Assembly (NCBI RefSeq): GCF_020215645.1
Contig: NZ_CP084058.1
Coordinates: forward strand, 4,278,001-4,342,000
DNA length: 64,000 bases
Reading direction: 5' to 3'
Origin: Nonomuraea gerenzanensis
GTDB lineage: Bacteria > Actinomycetota > Actinomycetes > Streptosporangiales > Streptosporangiaceae
Positions 50,643 through 59,767 of the stretch are shown piece after piece; position 1 is the stretch's first letter; each line of letters opens with the position of its first letter. Below the pieces are notes generated by a model. It worked only from the letters and a program-made list of their open reading frames with translations. It made no database searches and was not told the origin of the DNA. A program made the position numbers and the translations under genes.

Positions 50643-51410
50643 TTACTCTTCCTGGCGTACCCGGGTCACCAGGCCGTGATACCGGATGATCTCTGCGTAC
50701 ACGGAAACGGCCACCTCGCCAGGCGTTCTGGCCCCTATGTCCAGGCCCGCGGGAACATGCACGCGTTCGCCTCCTTCCACCCGCGCCAGCACGGCCGCGC
50801 CGCGTCTGCGGCTGGCGATCAGCCCGACGTACGGCACGCCCGCCGCCAGCGCCTCCCGCAGCACCGGCTCCTCGCCCACCCCGTGCGAGGCCACCAGCAC
50901 GGCGGTGGTGTCGGCCGCGATGGGACCCGGCCCCGGCTCGACCGTGTAGCCCATCGCCTGCCCCACGGCGGCGAAGGCGCGCGCGATGGGGCTGTCGCCG
51001 TGCACGCGCACCAGCCGGGGCGGCGAGACGGACTCCAGGAAGATCTCCAGCGTGCCGCCCGACAGGCACGGCTGGCCCACGGCGACCAGCCCCTCCTCCT
51101 CGCGCGGCGCGTCCTCCTCCGGGGTGATGCGCAGCAGCGTGGCCCCGCCGGTGCCCATCAGGCGCAGGCCCTGCGCGCGTACGGTGTCCGTCGCGCACAC
51201 GCCGCCGACGAACCCCTCGATCGTCCCGTCGGCCAGCACCAGCGCGCGGTCGCCCGCCTTGGCACTGGTGGGCCGCTGCGCCCGCACGACGGTGGCCAGC
51301 ACGTACGGCTCCCGCCCCGACCGCAGCCGCGCCACCCTGGAGTCAAGACTGGACTCCAGGCCGGCGACCGGCCGCGGCCGGGACGTCGGCATCCCGATGA
51401 ACTCGGTCAC
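50643..51410 (-). CDS. XdhC/CoxF-family molybdenum hydroxylase maturation factor
   Basis: 255 residues from GTG 51410, which overlaps the coxL stop (GTGA). N-terminal XdhC_CoxI segment (ATVVRAQRPTSAKAGDRALV, GGVCATDTV) and C-terminal Rossmann segment (VLVASHGVGEEPVL, VPYVGLIASRRR). These proteins help insert the sulfurated molybdopterin cytosine dinucleotide cofactor into the large subunit. In typical form I clusters the comparable factor is CoxF. Confidence 0.88.
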   Translation of the reverse strand: MTEFIGMPTSRPRPVAGLESSLDSRVARLRSGREPYVLATVVRAQRPTSAKAGDRALVLADGTIEGFVGGVCATDTVRAQGLRLMGTGGATLLRITPEEDAPREEEGLVAVGQPCLSGGTLEIFLESVSPPRLVRVHGDSPIARAFAAVGQAMGYTVEPGPGPIAADTTAVLVASHGVGEEPVLREALAAGVPYVGLIASRRRGAAVLARVEGGERVHVPAGLDIGARTPGEVAVSVYAEIIRYHGLVTRVRQEE

Positions 51411-53755
51411 GGGATCGCCAGGTCCGTACGGAACGGGTCGCCGTTGACGACGCGCCACACGTTCGCCGGCGTGAGCGGCATGTCGGCGTGCCGCACCCCG
51501 TACGGCGCGAGCGCGTCCACCACGGCGTTGACCACGGCGGCCGGGGAGCCGACCGTGGCCGACTCGCCCACGCCCTTGGCCCCGATCGGGTGCGTGGGCG
51601 AGGGCGTGACGGTCTCGCCCAGCTCCCACGACGGGCACTCCATCGAGGTCGGCAGCAGGTAGTCCATGAACGAGGCCCCGAGGTGGTTGCCGTCCTCGTC
51701 GAACGCCATCACCTGCATCAGCGCCATGCCGACCCCGTCGGCCAGCCCGCCGTGGATCTGCCCCTCGACGATCATGGGGTTGATCCGCACCCCGCAGTCG
51801 TCCACCGCCACGAACCTGCGCACCTTCACCTGCCCGGTGCCCGGGTCCACGTCCACGACGCAGATGTAGGCGCCGAAGGGGTAGGTGAGGTTCGGCGGGT
51901 TGTAGACGGTGACCGCGTCCAGGTGGCCCTCGACGCCCTCGGGCAGCTCCAGGTTCGAGTGGGCGGCCAGCGCGATCTCGGCCATCGACTTGCCGGTGGA
52001 GGGGTCGCCCACCACCGACCACTTGCCGTCGGCCCACTCCAGGTCGTCCGGGGAGGCCTCCAGCATGGCCGCTGCGACGATCTTGGCCCGGTCCCGTACC
52101 TTCCTGGACACGATGGCCGTGGCGGCCCCGGAGACGGGCGTGGAGCGCGAGCCGTACGTGCCGAGGCCGAACGGCGTCTGGTCGGTGTCGCCGTGCACCA
52201 CCTCCACGTCGTCGGCCGGGATGCCCAGCTCCTGCCCGACGATCTGGGCGAACGTGGTCTCGTGCCCCTGGCCCTGCGACTGGCACGACACCCGCAGCAC
52301 CGCCTTGCCCGTCGGGTGCACGCGTAGCTCGGCGCCGTCGGCCATGCCGAGGCCGAGGATGTCCATGTGCTTGCGCGGGCCGGCGCCGACCGCCTCGGTG
52401 AAGAAGCTGACGCCGATGCCCATCAGCTCGCCCCTGGACCGCTTGTCGGCCTGCTCGGCGCGGAGCTTGTCGTAGCCGGCCATGTCCATGGCCAGGCGCA
52501 GCGCCTTCGGGTAGTCGCCCGAGTCGTACTCCCAGCCGGTGGGGGAGGTGTAGGGGAACTGCTCCGGCTTGAGCAGGTTGCGCATGCGCAGCTCGGCCGG
52601 GTCCATGCCGAGCTCCGCGGCCAGCACGTCCACCATGCGCTCGACCAGGTAGACGGCCTCGGTGACGCGGAAGGAGCAGGCGTAGGCGACGCCGCCGGGA
52701 GCCTTGTTGGTGTAGACGCCGGTGACCTCGCAGTGGGCGGTCTCGACGTCGTACGAACCGGAGAAGACGTGGAAGAACCCGGCGGGGAACTTGGTCGGCT
52801 GCGCGGTGCCGTTGAAGGCCCCGTGGTCGGCCAGCACCTTGACCCTGATGCCCTGGATCCTGCCGTCGCGGGTCGCGGCGATCTCGCCGTGCATGTGGTA
52901 GTCGCGGGCGAAGGCCGTGCTCATGAGGTTCTCGGAGCGGTCCTCCATCCACTTGACCGGCTTGCCGGTGACGATCGAGCCGACGATCGCGCACACATAT
53001 CCCGGATAAATGCCGACCTTGCCGCCGAAACCGCCGCCGATGTCCGGCGAGATCACCCGGATCTTGTGCTCGGGCAGCCCGGCCACCATCGCGTACAGCG
53101 TGCGGTGGGCGTGCGGCGCCTGCGTCGGGCACCAGACGGTCAGCTTGCCCGTGACCTTGTCGAAGTCCGCCAGCGCGCCGCAGGTCTCCAGCGGGGCCGG
53201 GTGCACGCGCGGGTAGATCATGTCCTGCGCGACCGTCACCTCCGCCTGCTCGAACACGGCGTCGGTGCGCGCCCTGTCGCCGGCCTCCCAGTCGAAGATG
53301 TGATTGCCGGTACGCCCTTCGAGATCGTCCCTGATCACCGGGGCGCCGGGGTCCAGGGCCTTCCTGGCGTCGATGACCGCGTCGAGGGGCTCGTACTCGA
53401 CGTCGATCAGCTCCAGCGCGTCGCGCGCCGAGTACGCGTCCTCGGCCACCACGAAGGCGACCTCCTGGCCCTGGAAGCGCACCTTGTCGGTGGCCAGCAC
53501 CGCCTGGACGTCGTTCGACAGCGTGGGCATCCAGGCCAGGTTCAGCCCGGCCAGCGTCTGGCCGGTGATGACCGCCTTGACCTTCGGATGCGACTCCGCC
53601 GCGCTGGTGTCGATGGAGACGATGCGGGCGTGGGCGTGGGGGCTGCGCAGGATGGCGCCGTACAGCATGCCGGGCAGGCGTACGTCGTCGGTGTAGTTGC
53701 CGCGCCCGCGGATGAACCGGGCGTCCTCTTTGCGGTGCATGCGTCCAAAGGTCAT
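51407..53755 (-). CDS. coxL: Aerobic carbon monoxide dehydrogenase, large subunit, form I
   Basis: 782 residues from ATG 53755, overlapping the coxS stop (ATGA). The active-site loop reads AYACSFR (357-363), with C360 the ligand of the Mo-Cu centre; this motif separates true form I CO dehydrogenases from form II proteins (AYRGAGR). GGGFGGK (about 240-246) and GAKGVGES (conserved Glu) are also present. It oxidises CO to CO2 at a molybdenum-copper site, passing electrons via CoxS clusters and CoxM FAD to the respiratory chain. Confidence 0.96.
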   Translation of the reverse strand: MTFGRMHRKEDARFIRGRGNYTDDVRLPGMLYGAILRSPHAHARIVSIDTSAAESHPKVKAVITGQTLAGLNLAWMPTLSNDVQAVLATDKVRFQGQEVAFVVAEDAYSARDALELIDVEYEPLDAVIDARKALDPGAPVIRDDLEGRTGNHIFDWEAGDRARTDAVFEQAEVTVAQDMIYPRVHPAPLETCGALADFDKVTGKLTVWCPTQAPHAHRTLYAMVAGLPEHKIRVISPDIGGGFGGKVGIYPGYVCAIVGSIVTGKPVKWMEDRSENLMSTAFARDYHMHGEIAATRDGRIQGIRVKVLADHGAFNGTAQPTKFPAGFFHVFSGSYDVETAHCEVTGVYTNKAPGGVAYACSFRVTEAVYLVERMVDVLAAELGMDPAELRMRNLLKPEQFPYTSPTGWEYDSGDYPKALRLAMDMAGYDKLRAEQADKRSRGELMGIGVSFFTEAVGAGPRKHMDILGLGMADGAELRVHPTGKAVLRVSCQSQGQGHETTFAQIVGQELGIPADDVEVVHGDTDQTPFGLGTYGSRSTPVSGAATAIVSRKVRDRAKIVAAAMLEASPDDLEWADGKWSVVGDPSTGKSMAEIALAAHSNLELPEGVEGHLDAVTVYNPPNLTYPFGAYICVVDVDPGTGQVKVRRFVAVDDCGVRINPMIVEGQIHGGLADGVGMALMQVMAFDEDGNHLGASFMDYLLPTSMECPSWELGETVTPSPTHPIGAKGVGESATVGSPAAVVNAVVDALAPYGVRHADMPLTPANVWRVVNGDPFRTDLAIP

Positions 53756-54210
53756 CTGGCTTCCGCCGCCCATCGGATCGAACGGACGATGTTCTCGTAA
53801 CCCGTGCACCGGCACAGCTGACCCGAGATCGCCTCGCGGATCCGCGCCTCGTCCGGGTCGGGGTCGCGGTCGAGCAGGGCCCGCGCGGTCAGCAGCATGC
53901 CCGGCGTGCAGAACCCGCACTGCAGCCCGTGGCACTCCACGAACCCCTTCTGCACCGCGTCCAGCTCGCCGTCCCGCTCCAGCCCCTCCACGGTGGTGAC
54001 CTCGTGCCCGTCGGCCATGACGGCCAGCACCGTGCACGACTTGACCGGCACGCCGTCGAGCTGCACCGTGCACACCCCGCAGTTGGAGGTGTCGCAGCCC
54101 CAGTGGGTGCCGGTCAGGTCCAGCTCGTCGCGCAGGAAGTGCACGAGCAGCAGCCGCGGCTCGACGTCCCTGGTGTACGACTGCCCGTTCACGGAGACCG
54201 TGATCCGCAT
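53752..54210 (-). CDS. coxS: CO dehydrogenase small iron-sulfur subunit
   Basis: 152 residues. Two [2Fe-2S] sites are complete: CDTSNCGVC with a fourth Cys in SCTVLA, and CGFCTPGM with CRCTGYEN. GAGGAGC lies upstream of ATG 54210. Electron transfer from the molybdenum site to FAD. Two bases after the coxM stop and overlapping coxL. Confidence 0.96.
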   Translation of the reverse strand: MRITVSVNGQSYTRDVEPRLLLVHFLRDELDLTGTHWGCDTSNCGVCTVQLDGVPVKSCTVLAVMADGHEVTTVEGLERDGELDAVQKGFVECHGLQCGFCTPGMLLTARALLDRDPDPDEARIREAISGQLCRCTGYENIVRSIRWAAEAR

Positions 54211-54212
54211 CT

Positions 54213-55076
54213 TCAGCTCCTCCCCGCGGCTCTGGCGAGCGCGCGCCTGGTCAGCTCGGCGGCCAGGTGCCGCTTGTAGTCGGCGGGGCCGCGCTGGTCG
54301 GCGTGCGGCTCGCAGTGCTCGGCGGCGATCCGGCCCGCCTGCGCGAACGCCTCCTCGTCCGGCGCCCGGCCCTCCAGGTACGCCTCGGCCTCGGGGGCGC
54401 AGAAGTGCGCGGCGCCGACCGCCGTCAGGCCGATCCCGGCCCGCGCGATCACGCCGCCTTCGATCCGCAGCACCGCTCCGGCCGCCGCCACGGGCCAGTC
54501 GCCGACGCGGCGCTCGACCTTCTCGTACGCGCTGCCCGTGCCGGCCGCGACGGGCACGCGGAGTTGGATCAGCAGCTCGTTGGGCTCGACCGCCGTCTCG
54601 TAAGGTCCCTGGTGGAATCGCCTGACAGGCACCGTACGCATGCCGCCCGGCCCCTGGATGACCGCGGTGGCCCGCAGGGCCGCGAACACGGCCGACAAAT
54701 CCTCCGAAGGATCTCCTTGGCAGAGCGACCCGCCAACGGTCCCCCGATTTCGCACTATTGGGTCGGCAATAACACGCTCCGCATCCCGAAATATCGGGAA
54801 AAGGTCGGTGGCGGTGGCACTCTCCAGCAACTCCGTGTGCCGCACCATCGCCCCGATCGCCAGCTCGTCGCCCTCCACGGCGATGCCGCCCAGCTCGTCG
54901 GCCAGGCCATTGATGTCGATCAGCGCCTCCGGCTGGGCCAGGCGGAGCTTCATCATCGGGATGAGACTGTGCCCACCTGCGACGACCCTCGCCTCGGGCC
55001 CGTAGCGCTCCAGGAGCTCGAGCGCGTGCGGGACGCTTTCGGCTCTTTCGTATTCGAACGTCGCGGGAACCTGCAT
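54213..55076 (-). CDS. coxM: CO dehydrogenase medium FAD subunit
   Basis: 287 residues from ATG 55076; a longer frame (55169) would overlap the divergent LysR start. FAD-binding loops VVAGGHSLIPMM and RNRGTVGGSLCQGDPSEDL, C-terminal CO_deh_flav_C domain (YEKVERRVGDWPVAAAGA). First gene of the coxMSL order that characterises form I clusters. The ribosome site is weak. Divergent from the LysR gene. Confidence 0.95.
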   Translation of the reverse strand: MQVPATFEYERAESVPHALELLERYGPEARVVAGGHSLIPMMKLRLAQPEALIDINGLADELGGIAVEGDELAIGAMVRHTELLESATATDLFPIFRDAERVIADPIVRNRGTVGGSLCQGDPSEDLSAVFAALRATAVIQGPGGMRTVPVRRFHQGPYETAVEPNELLIQLRVPVAAGTGSAYEKVERRVGDWPVAAAGAVLRIEGGVIARAGIGLTAVGAAHFCAPEAEAYLEGRAPDEEAFAQAGRIAAEHCEPHADQRGPADYKRHLAAELTRRALARAAGRS

Positions 55077-55100
55077 GAGAGCACATAAGCGGTTACCGAT

Positions 55101-55112
55101 TTGTCGCGACAA
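55101..55112. promoter_or_regulatory. Palindrome in the coxM / LysR intergenic region
   Basis: TTGTCGCGACAA is a perfect 12-base palindrome, 24 bp upstream of coxM and 50 bp upstream of the LysR gene. This is where a LysR-type activator would bind in a divergent promoter. Confidence 0.55.
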
Positions 55113-55162
55113 TCCATAAATAAGGCTTTCCTTAATGCGGCTGCGAGAACTAAGAAGGGGGA

Positions 55163-56071
55163 GTGACACTCAGCCAGCTCGGCGCGTTCGTCTTCGTCGC
55201 CCGCCTCGGCTCGGTCAAGGCCGCCGCGCGGGCGCTCGGCGTCAGCGAGCCCGCCGTCTCCCAGTCGCTGGCCCAGCTCCGCCGGCACCTGGGCGACGCC
55301 CTCGTCACCCGCTCGGGCGACCGCATGGTCCTCACCGAGGGCGGCCGGCGGCTGCTCGGCATCGCCGCCCAGATCGTCGCCCTCGGCGCCGAGGCCGTCG
55401 CCGCCGTCCAGCCGGGACGTCCCGCCCGCCTGCACGTGGTCATGGACGCGGGCCTGGCCGAGTACGTCGCCGGCCCGCTGCTGTGCCTGTTCACCCAGCG
55501 CAAGGCGGTCGAGGCCACCACAGGGGTGTCCGCGACCGCCGAGATCCCGCTGCTGCTGTCCAGCCGCCTGGCCGACGTCGCACTCGGCGCGCAGACCCCG
55601 GGCGAGGGCCTGGTCAGCCGCCCCGTGCTGCGCTGCCGCCTCATCGTGGTCGGCTCGCCGCGCGGGCGCCGCGACCACTGGCTGGTCGGCCCGTCCGGCA
55701 CCGACCCGGCCAGCGACACCAGCCGCCTGCTGCGCCTGCTGCGCGTCCAGGAGTCGCAGGTGCGCGTCTTCGCCAACCAGACGGCCGCCTGGAAGGCGGC
55801 GGCCGAAGGCGCGGGCGTCGCGCCCGCCACCGCGCACCTGGTGGCGTCGCAGTTACGGCGGGGCGAGCTCGTCCCCATCGAGACGCCCGCCACCCCGCTG
55901 CCCGCCTACTGGTACGCCACCACCCTGGAGCCCGCCACCCGCTCGGCCGCCGCCGGCACCTTCCTGGACTTCCTCACCACTCCGGCGGCCACGCAGGTCA
56001 TGCGCACCCCGGACGAGGGGATCCCGCGCAGCCGGTTCCGGCCGCCGGTGCACGTGTCGATCTGGAGCTGA
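55163..56071 (+). CDS. LysR-family regulator, probable CO dehydrogenase activator (CutR-like)
   Basis: 302 residues from GTG 55163. The N-terminal helix-turn-helix is typical (FVFVARLGSVKAAARALGVS, EPAVSQSLAQLRRHLG). A substrate-binding LysR domain follows, less conserved. In Mycobacterium sp. JC1 the LysR-type CutR is needed to express CO dehydrogenase; the divergent location with a palindrome between fits the same role here. The inducer is unknown. The 221 bp behind it, up to the AAA ATPase stop, hold no supported gene. Confidence 0.88.
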   Translation: MTLSQLGAFVFVARLGSVKAAARALGVSEPAVSQSLAQLRRHLGDALVTRSGDRMVLTEGGRRLLGIAAQIVALGAEAVAAVQPGRPARLHVVMDAGLAEYVAGPLLCLFTQRKAVEATTGVSATAEIPLLLSSRLADVALGAQTPGEGLVSRPVLRCRLIVVGSPRGRRDHWLVGPSGTDPASDTSRLLRLLRVQESQVRVFANQTAAWKAAAEGAGVAPATAHLVASQLRRGELVPIETPATPLPAYWYATTLEPATRSAAAGTFLDFLTTPAATQVMRTPDEGIPRSRFRPPVHVSIWS

Positions 56072-56292
56072 TCGGCTGCGATGGAGCCGCTTGCCGTCCA
56101 GGTGGCCGTTCCTCACCTCCTGGCCCTCCATGAAATGCACGCTCAGCCGCGCATCAGCTCGACGAGCGGCAGCCGGGCGCTCTCGCCGGACCATCGGGGG
56201 GTCAGCCGGGCGCGCATGGCACGCTCGCCTGCCGTGGTGCCCACCTTCAGGGCGGCAGTCTCCCGGGCCGCTGGATCATCATCGGTTCGCGA

Positions 56293-57891
56293 TCACACCC
56301 GCAGGACGGTGACCTGGCGGCCGGACGGGGTGGTCGCCTGCTCGAAGCCGCCGCGTTCCCGCCACGGCGGGGCCTCGGGGCGGCGGTCGAAGATCACCAG
56401 TGCGCCGGTGGTGAGGGTGAGGCGGTCGAGGTAGCGGTCGAGCTGGGCCAGGCCGTCGGGCATCGGGTCGTTCTCGCCGGCCCGCCAGACCTTCAGCTCC
56501 ATGGCCTCGCGCTGCATCAGCCGCTCGCCGCCGGGGCCGGGGTAGGGCCAGCGGACGAATACGTCCAGGCGTTTGGTGCCTGCGGCGTACTCGCGGTCGA
56601 GGTAGCCGCCGCCGTTGACCAGGCGGTGCAGGAAGGCCATCAGGATGATCTGGCAGGCGGCCTCGCGGTAGCCCTCCTGCTGGATGAGGATTTCGCCGTG
56701 CTCGCGCCAGAAGACGACGAACTCCCGCAGCAGGCGCGGCAGGTCGAAACGACCGTCGGGAAGCACGAAGCTGTGCGGGTCGGCGTGAATGTTCTGTTCC
56801 GTCAGGTCGCCCAGCACGCGCAGGATGAGCTCCTGGTAGATCGGGTTGGCCACCTGAGGCGGGGGTTTCTGGGTGACCAGGCCGAGGTCGCGGACGTAGG
56901 ACAGATCGCTAGAGAAGGTCGGGTCCGTATGCGGGAACGTCCCGGCCACGATCGGCTCCATGACGCGCTTGACCCGGGGTTCGTGCAGCCGGGCCGCCAG
57001 GGAGTCCAGGTGGATGGCGCGCGCCTTGATCAGCCGTTCCTTGGCGTCCTCCACCTGCCCGGTGGTGATGGTCCCCGTCACCCTCGTCTCGGTGATGATC
57101 TCATCGGCGAGAGCGTTGACCAGCCAGGGTTGCCCCTGGGTCAGCTCGAAGACCCGGTCCACGGCGTCCTTGGTGAACTCCTGGCCGGTCGCCTGGGTGT
57201 GCTGGTCGTAGAGTTCGGCGATCTGGTCGGCGGCGAAGTCGCCCAGGCGTAGCGATTTCCGGATGATGTTGAACGGGCTGGCCGCGTTGTAGCGGTCGGC
57301 GGCACCGCCTGAGGCGATCTTGTAGTCACGCACGTCGCGTAGCCCGCACAGCACCACGGACGCGGGAAAAGGCTGGCTCTCATGCCGTGCGTTGTGGCCC
57401 TCGCGGAGCTGGCTGAGGATGCTCACCAGGCTGTTGCCCTGCAACGCGTCGATCTCGTCCATGAACAACACCACCCGGCGCGGGCAGCGGCGGCACCACT
57501 CGGTCAGTGCCGAGATGAACCGGCCGCCCGGCGTGCCCTGCGGCCAGGGATCCGGCGGCAGCAGCTCCGGCGGCCATCCCGCCCCTTCTGTGGCGCGGCG
57601 AAGGGATTCCAGCAGAAGCGACTCAGCTGCGGCGTAGTCGTCACCGGCCGACTTGGCGCGCTCGCAGGAGAACATCACCGCGGCGATGTCTCCCTCGGCG
57701 GTCAGCTCGGCGGCCAGGGTGCCCAGCGTGGTCGTCTTACCGGTCTGCCGGGGCGCGTGCAGCACGAAATAGCGGTCCATCTCGACGAGCACGCGCGCCT
57801 CGGGGAGCCGCTGCGTCGGGGGCAGCATGTAGTGGCGCCGCGGGTCGCAGGGACCGGTGGTGTTGAAGTACTTCGCGCGGGGTGGCGGCAT
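56293..57891 (-). CDS. AAA ATPase with C-terminal PD-(D/E)XK-like nuclease domain
   Basis: 532 residues. FNTTGPCDPRRHYMLPPTQR is the family N-terminus; Walker A APRQTGKTTT (46-55), Walker B RVVLFMDEID (139-148). Helical middle with ELTQGQPWLVNALADE. The tail has RLDVFVRW (D443) and MELKVW (E465, K467), the spacing of a PD-(D/E)XK active site, like PDDEXK_9. Related AAA-nuclease proteins are patchily spread in bacteria and are suspected mobile or defence genes. No partner gene adjoins it; it lies between the cox LysR gene and the sugar operon. Confidence 0.82.
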   Translation of the reverse strand: MPPPRAKYFNTTGPCDPRRHYMLPPTQRLPEARVLVEMDRYFVLHAPRQTGKTTTLGTLAAELTAEGDIAAVMFSCERAKSAGDDYAAAESLLLESLRRATEGAGWPPELLPPDPWPQGTPGGRFISALTEWCRRCPRRVVLFMDEIDALQGNSLVSILSQLREGHNARHESQPFPASVVLCGLRDVRDYKIASGGAADRYNAASPFNIIRKSLRLGDFAADQIAELYDQHTQATGQEFTKDAVDRVFELTQGQPWLVNALADEIITETRVTGTITTGQVEDAKERLIKARAIHLDSLAARLHEPRVKRVMEPIVAGTFPHTDPTFSSDLSYVRDLGLVTQKPPPQVANPIYQELILRVLGDLTEQNIHADPHSFVLPDGRFDLPRLLREFVVFWREHGEILIQQEGYREAACQIILMAFLHRLVNGGGYLDREYAAGTKRLDVFVRWPYPGPGGERLMQREAMELKVWRAGENDPMPDGLAQLDRYLDRLTLTTGALVIFDRRPEAPPWRERGGFEQATTPSGRQVTVLRV

Positions 57892-57942
57892 GACTGCATT
57901 CTGTCAGCATCCATGCCCGGCCACCCGTACTCACGGAAGCGG

Positions 57943-58554
57943 CTACCTCAGAGCCGCCGCCTCGGCGGCCAGCTTCTCCACGCGCGCCCAGTCACCGGCG
58001 GCCAGCGCGTCGGCCGGGGTCAGCCAGCTCCCCCCGACGCACCCCACGTTCGGCAGCGCGAGATAGTCGCGGGCGGTCTCCGGCTTGATGCCGCCGGTCG
58101 GGCAGAAGCGCACGTCGGGCAGCGGCCCCGACAGGGACTTGAGGTACGGGATGCCGCCGGCGGCCTCGGCGGGGAAGAACTTCAGCTCCTTGATCCCCCG
58201 CTCCACCAGTGCCATGACCTCCGACACGGTGGCCGCCCCCGGCAGGTACGGCACCCCGCTGGAGTCCAGCGCCTCCACCAGCGACAGGGTCGTGCCCGGC
58301 GAGACGAGGAACTTCGCCCCCGCCGACACGGACGCGGCGATGTCCTCGGTGGTCCGGATCGTTCCCGCGCCCACCGTCGCCTCGGGCACCTCCTCGGCGA
58401 TCCTGGCGATGGCCTCGCGGGCGGCGGGCGTGCGCAGGGTCACCTCGATGACCGGCAGGCCCCCGGCCACCAGGGCGCGGGCCATCGGGACGGCGGTCCC
58501 GGCGTCCTCGATCACCACGACGGGGACCACTGGAGCGAGATCGAGCAGGCTCAT
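57943..58554 (-). CDS. eda: 2-dehydro-3-deoxyphosphogluconate (KDPG) aldolase
   Basis: 203 residues, the usual length. Catalytic Lys in LKFFPAEAAGG, Glu in IEVTLRT, phosphate loop FCPTGGI. It cleaves KDPG into pyruvate and glyceraldehyde 3-phosphate, the last Entner-Doudoroff step. Last gene of zwf-edd-glk-eda, 85 bp after glk. Confidence 0.95.
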   Translation of the reverse strand: MSLLDLAPVVPVVVIEDAGTAVPMARALVAGGLPVIEVTLRTPAAREAIARIAEEVPEATVGAGTIRTTEDIAASVSAGAKFLVSPGTTLSLVEALDSSGVPYLPGAATVSEVMALVERGIKELKFFPAEAAGGIPYLKSLSGPLPDVRFCPTGGIKPETARDYLALPNVGCVGGSWLTPADALAAGDWARVEKLAAEAAALR

Positions 58555-58639
58555 GGGGTTAACTCTCTCCTCGTCGGCCTCTCAGGGCCGTCAGCTTGTC
58601 ACGTACAACCTGTCCACCTGCCCAGCAGGCGGGCTTCAT

Positions 58640-59605
58640 TCAGCCCACCAGCTCCGTGCGGGCGTGCTGGCTCAGCCAGGCGGCCGCGCCCGTCATCCCG
58701 GGCTGGGCGGCGACGATCAGCACGGTGCCGATGCCCGCCAGGTAGGCGGCCATGTCGGGGTTGTCCTCGAAGCGCGTACGGAAGGCGCTGGCCCGCACCC
58801 GCTCCACGATCCGGGGCAGCACCCCGCCGGCCAGGTAGACCCCGCCGCGGGCGCCGAGCGTCAGCGCCACGTTGCCGGCGAAGGTGCCGAGCATGCCGCA
58901 GAACACCTCGACCGTCTCCGCGCAGAGCGAGTCGTCCACCCTGGCCACGATGTCGGAGGCGGTCAGGCCGGGCGCGCTGACGCCGTTCACCAGGGCCAGC
59001 GCCTGGTGCAGGCGGACCAGGCCGGGGCCCGACAGCAGGTGCTCGGCCACCACGTGCGGCAGGCCGTGCGACTGGAGGGCGCGCACGACCTCGACCTCGC
59101 GCGGCTCGAACACCGGCACCGTGGCGTGCCCGCCCTCGCCGGGGATCGCCGTCCAGCCGCGCTCGGTGGGCACCAGGCCGCCCACGCCGAGCCCGGTGCC
59201 CGGGCCCAGCACCGCCTTGACGCCGTGGCCGGGCGCGGGCCCGCCGAGGGACACCAGCTCGTCGCCGTCCAGGTGCGGCAGCGACACGGCCAGCGCCTCG
59301 AAGTCGTTGAGCAGCCGCGCGTACGGCACGTCGAGGTCACGGATGGAGCCGGCCCAGTGCGAGTTCGTCAGCCGGTAGTGGTCGCCGTCGATCGGGCCCG
59401 CCAGCGCCAGGCACGCCGCCCCCGGCCGCACTCCGCCCGCGTGTTCCGCGAGATAGGCGGCTACGGCTTCGGGGAGGGTGGGAAAGTCGGCACCGGGCAG
59501 GACCGCGACGTTCGACGGGCGCGCCCCCAGCGAGGTCACCAGGCCGAAGCGGGCGTTGGTCCCCCCGATGTCGGCGACGAGCCACGGAAGGTCAAAGGCA
59601 CTCAC
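58640..59605 (-). CDS. glk: Glucokinase (Glk, non-ROK type)
   Basis: 321 residues from GTG 59605, chosen for GGAGG six bases upstream; upstream ATGs lack a site. ATP loop LVADIGGTNARFGLV, GPGTGLGVGG and EGGHATVPV match E. coli-type Glk. It feeds glucose to glucose 6-phosphate ahead of Zwf. A 162-bp gap separates it from edd, so it may have its own promoter in addition to operon read-through. Confidence 0.93.
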   Translation of the reverse strand: MSAFDLPWLVADIGGTNARFGLVTSLGARPSNVAVLPGADFPTLPEAVAAYLAEHAGGVRPGAACLALAGPIDGDHYRLTNSHWAGSIRDLDVPYARLLNDFEALAVSLPHLDGDELVSLGGPAPGHGVKAVLGPGTGLGVGGLVPTERGWTAIPGEGGHATVPVFEPREVEVVRALQSHGLPHVVAEHLLSGPGLVRLHQALALVNGVSAPGLTASDIVARVDDSLCAETVEVFCGMLGTFAGNVALTLGARGGVYLAGGVLPRIVERVRASAFRTRFEDNPDMAAYLAGIGTVLIVAAQPGMTGAAAWLSQHARTELVG

Positions 59606-59767
59606 GGATACCTCCGGCATTCGGGGCGGCGTCAAGATCGCTCGCCATACACCGAAGGATCCCACGATGGCGCACAGCGCCCCATGTGGGGTGGTGCGGA
59701 CGTACGGGCTCAGGAGCGTTCAGCGCGCGCCAAACGGACACAAGGCACCGTACCGGCAAATACCCGG

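Noticed and set aside
56143..56292. An open frame of 49 codons directly in frame after the AAA ATPase stop
   Set aside because: It looks like coding sequence, but in DNA of this GC content such frames arise by chance. No start with a ribosome site and no known similarity were seen.
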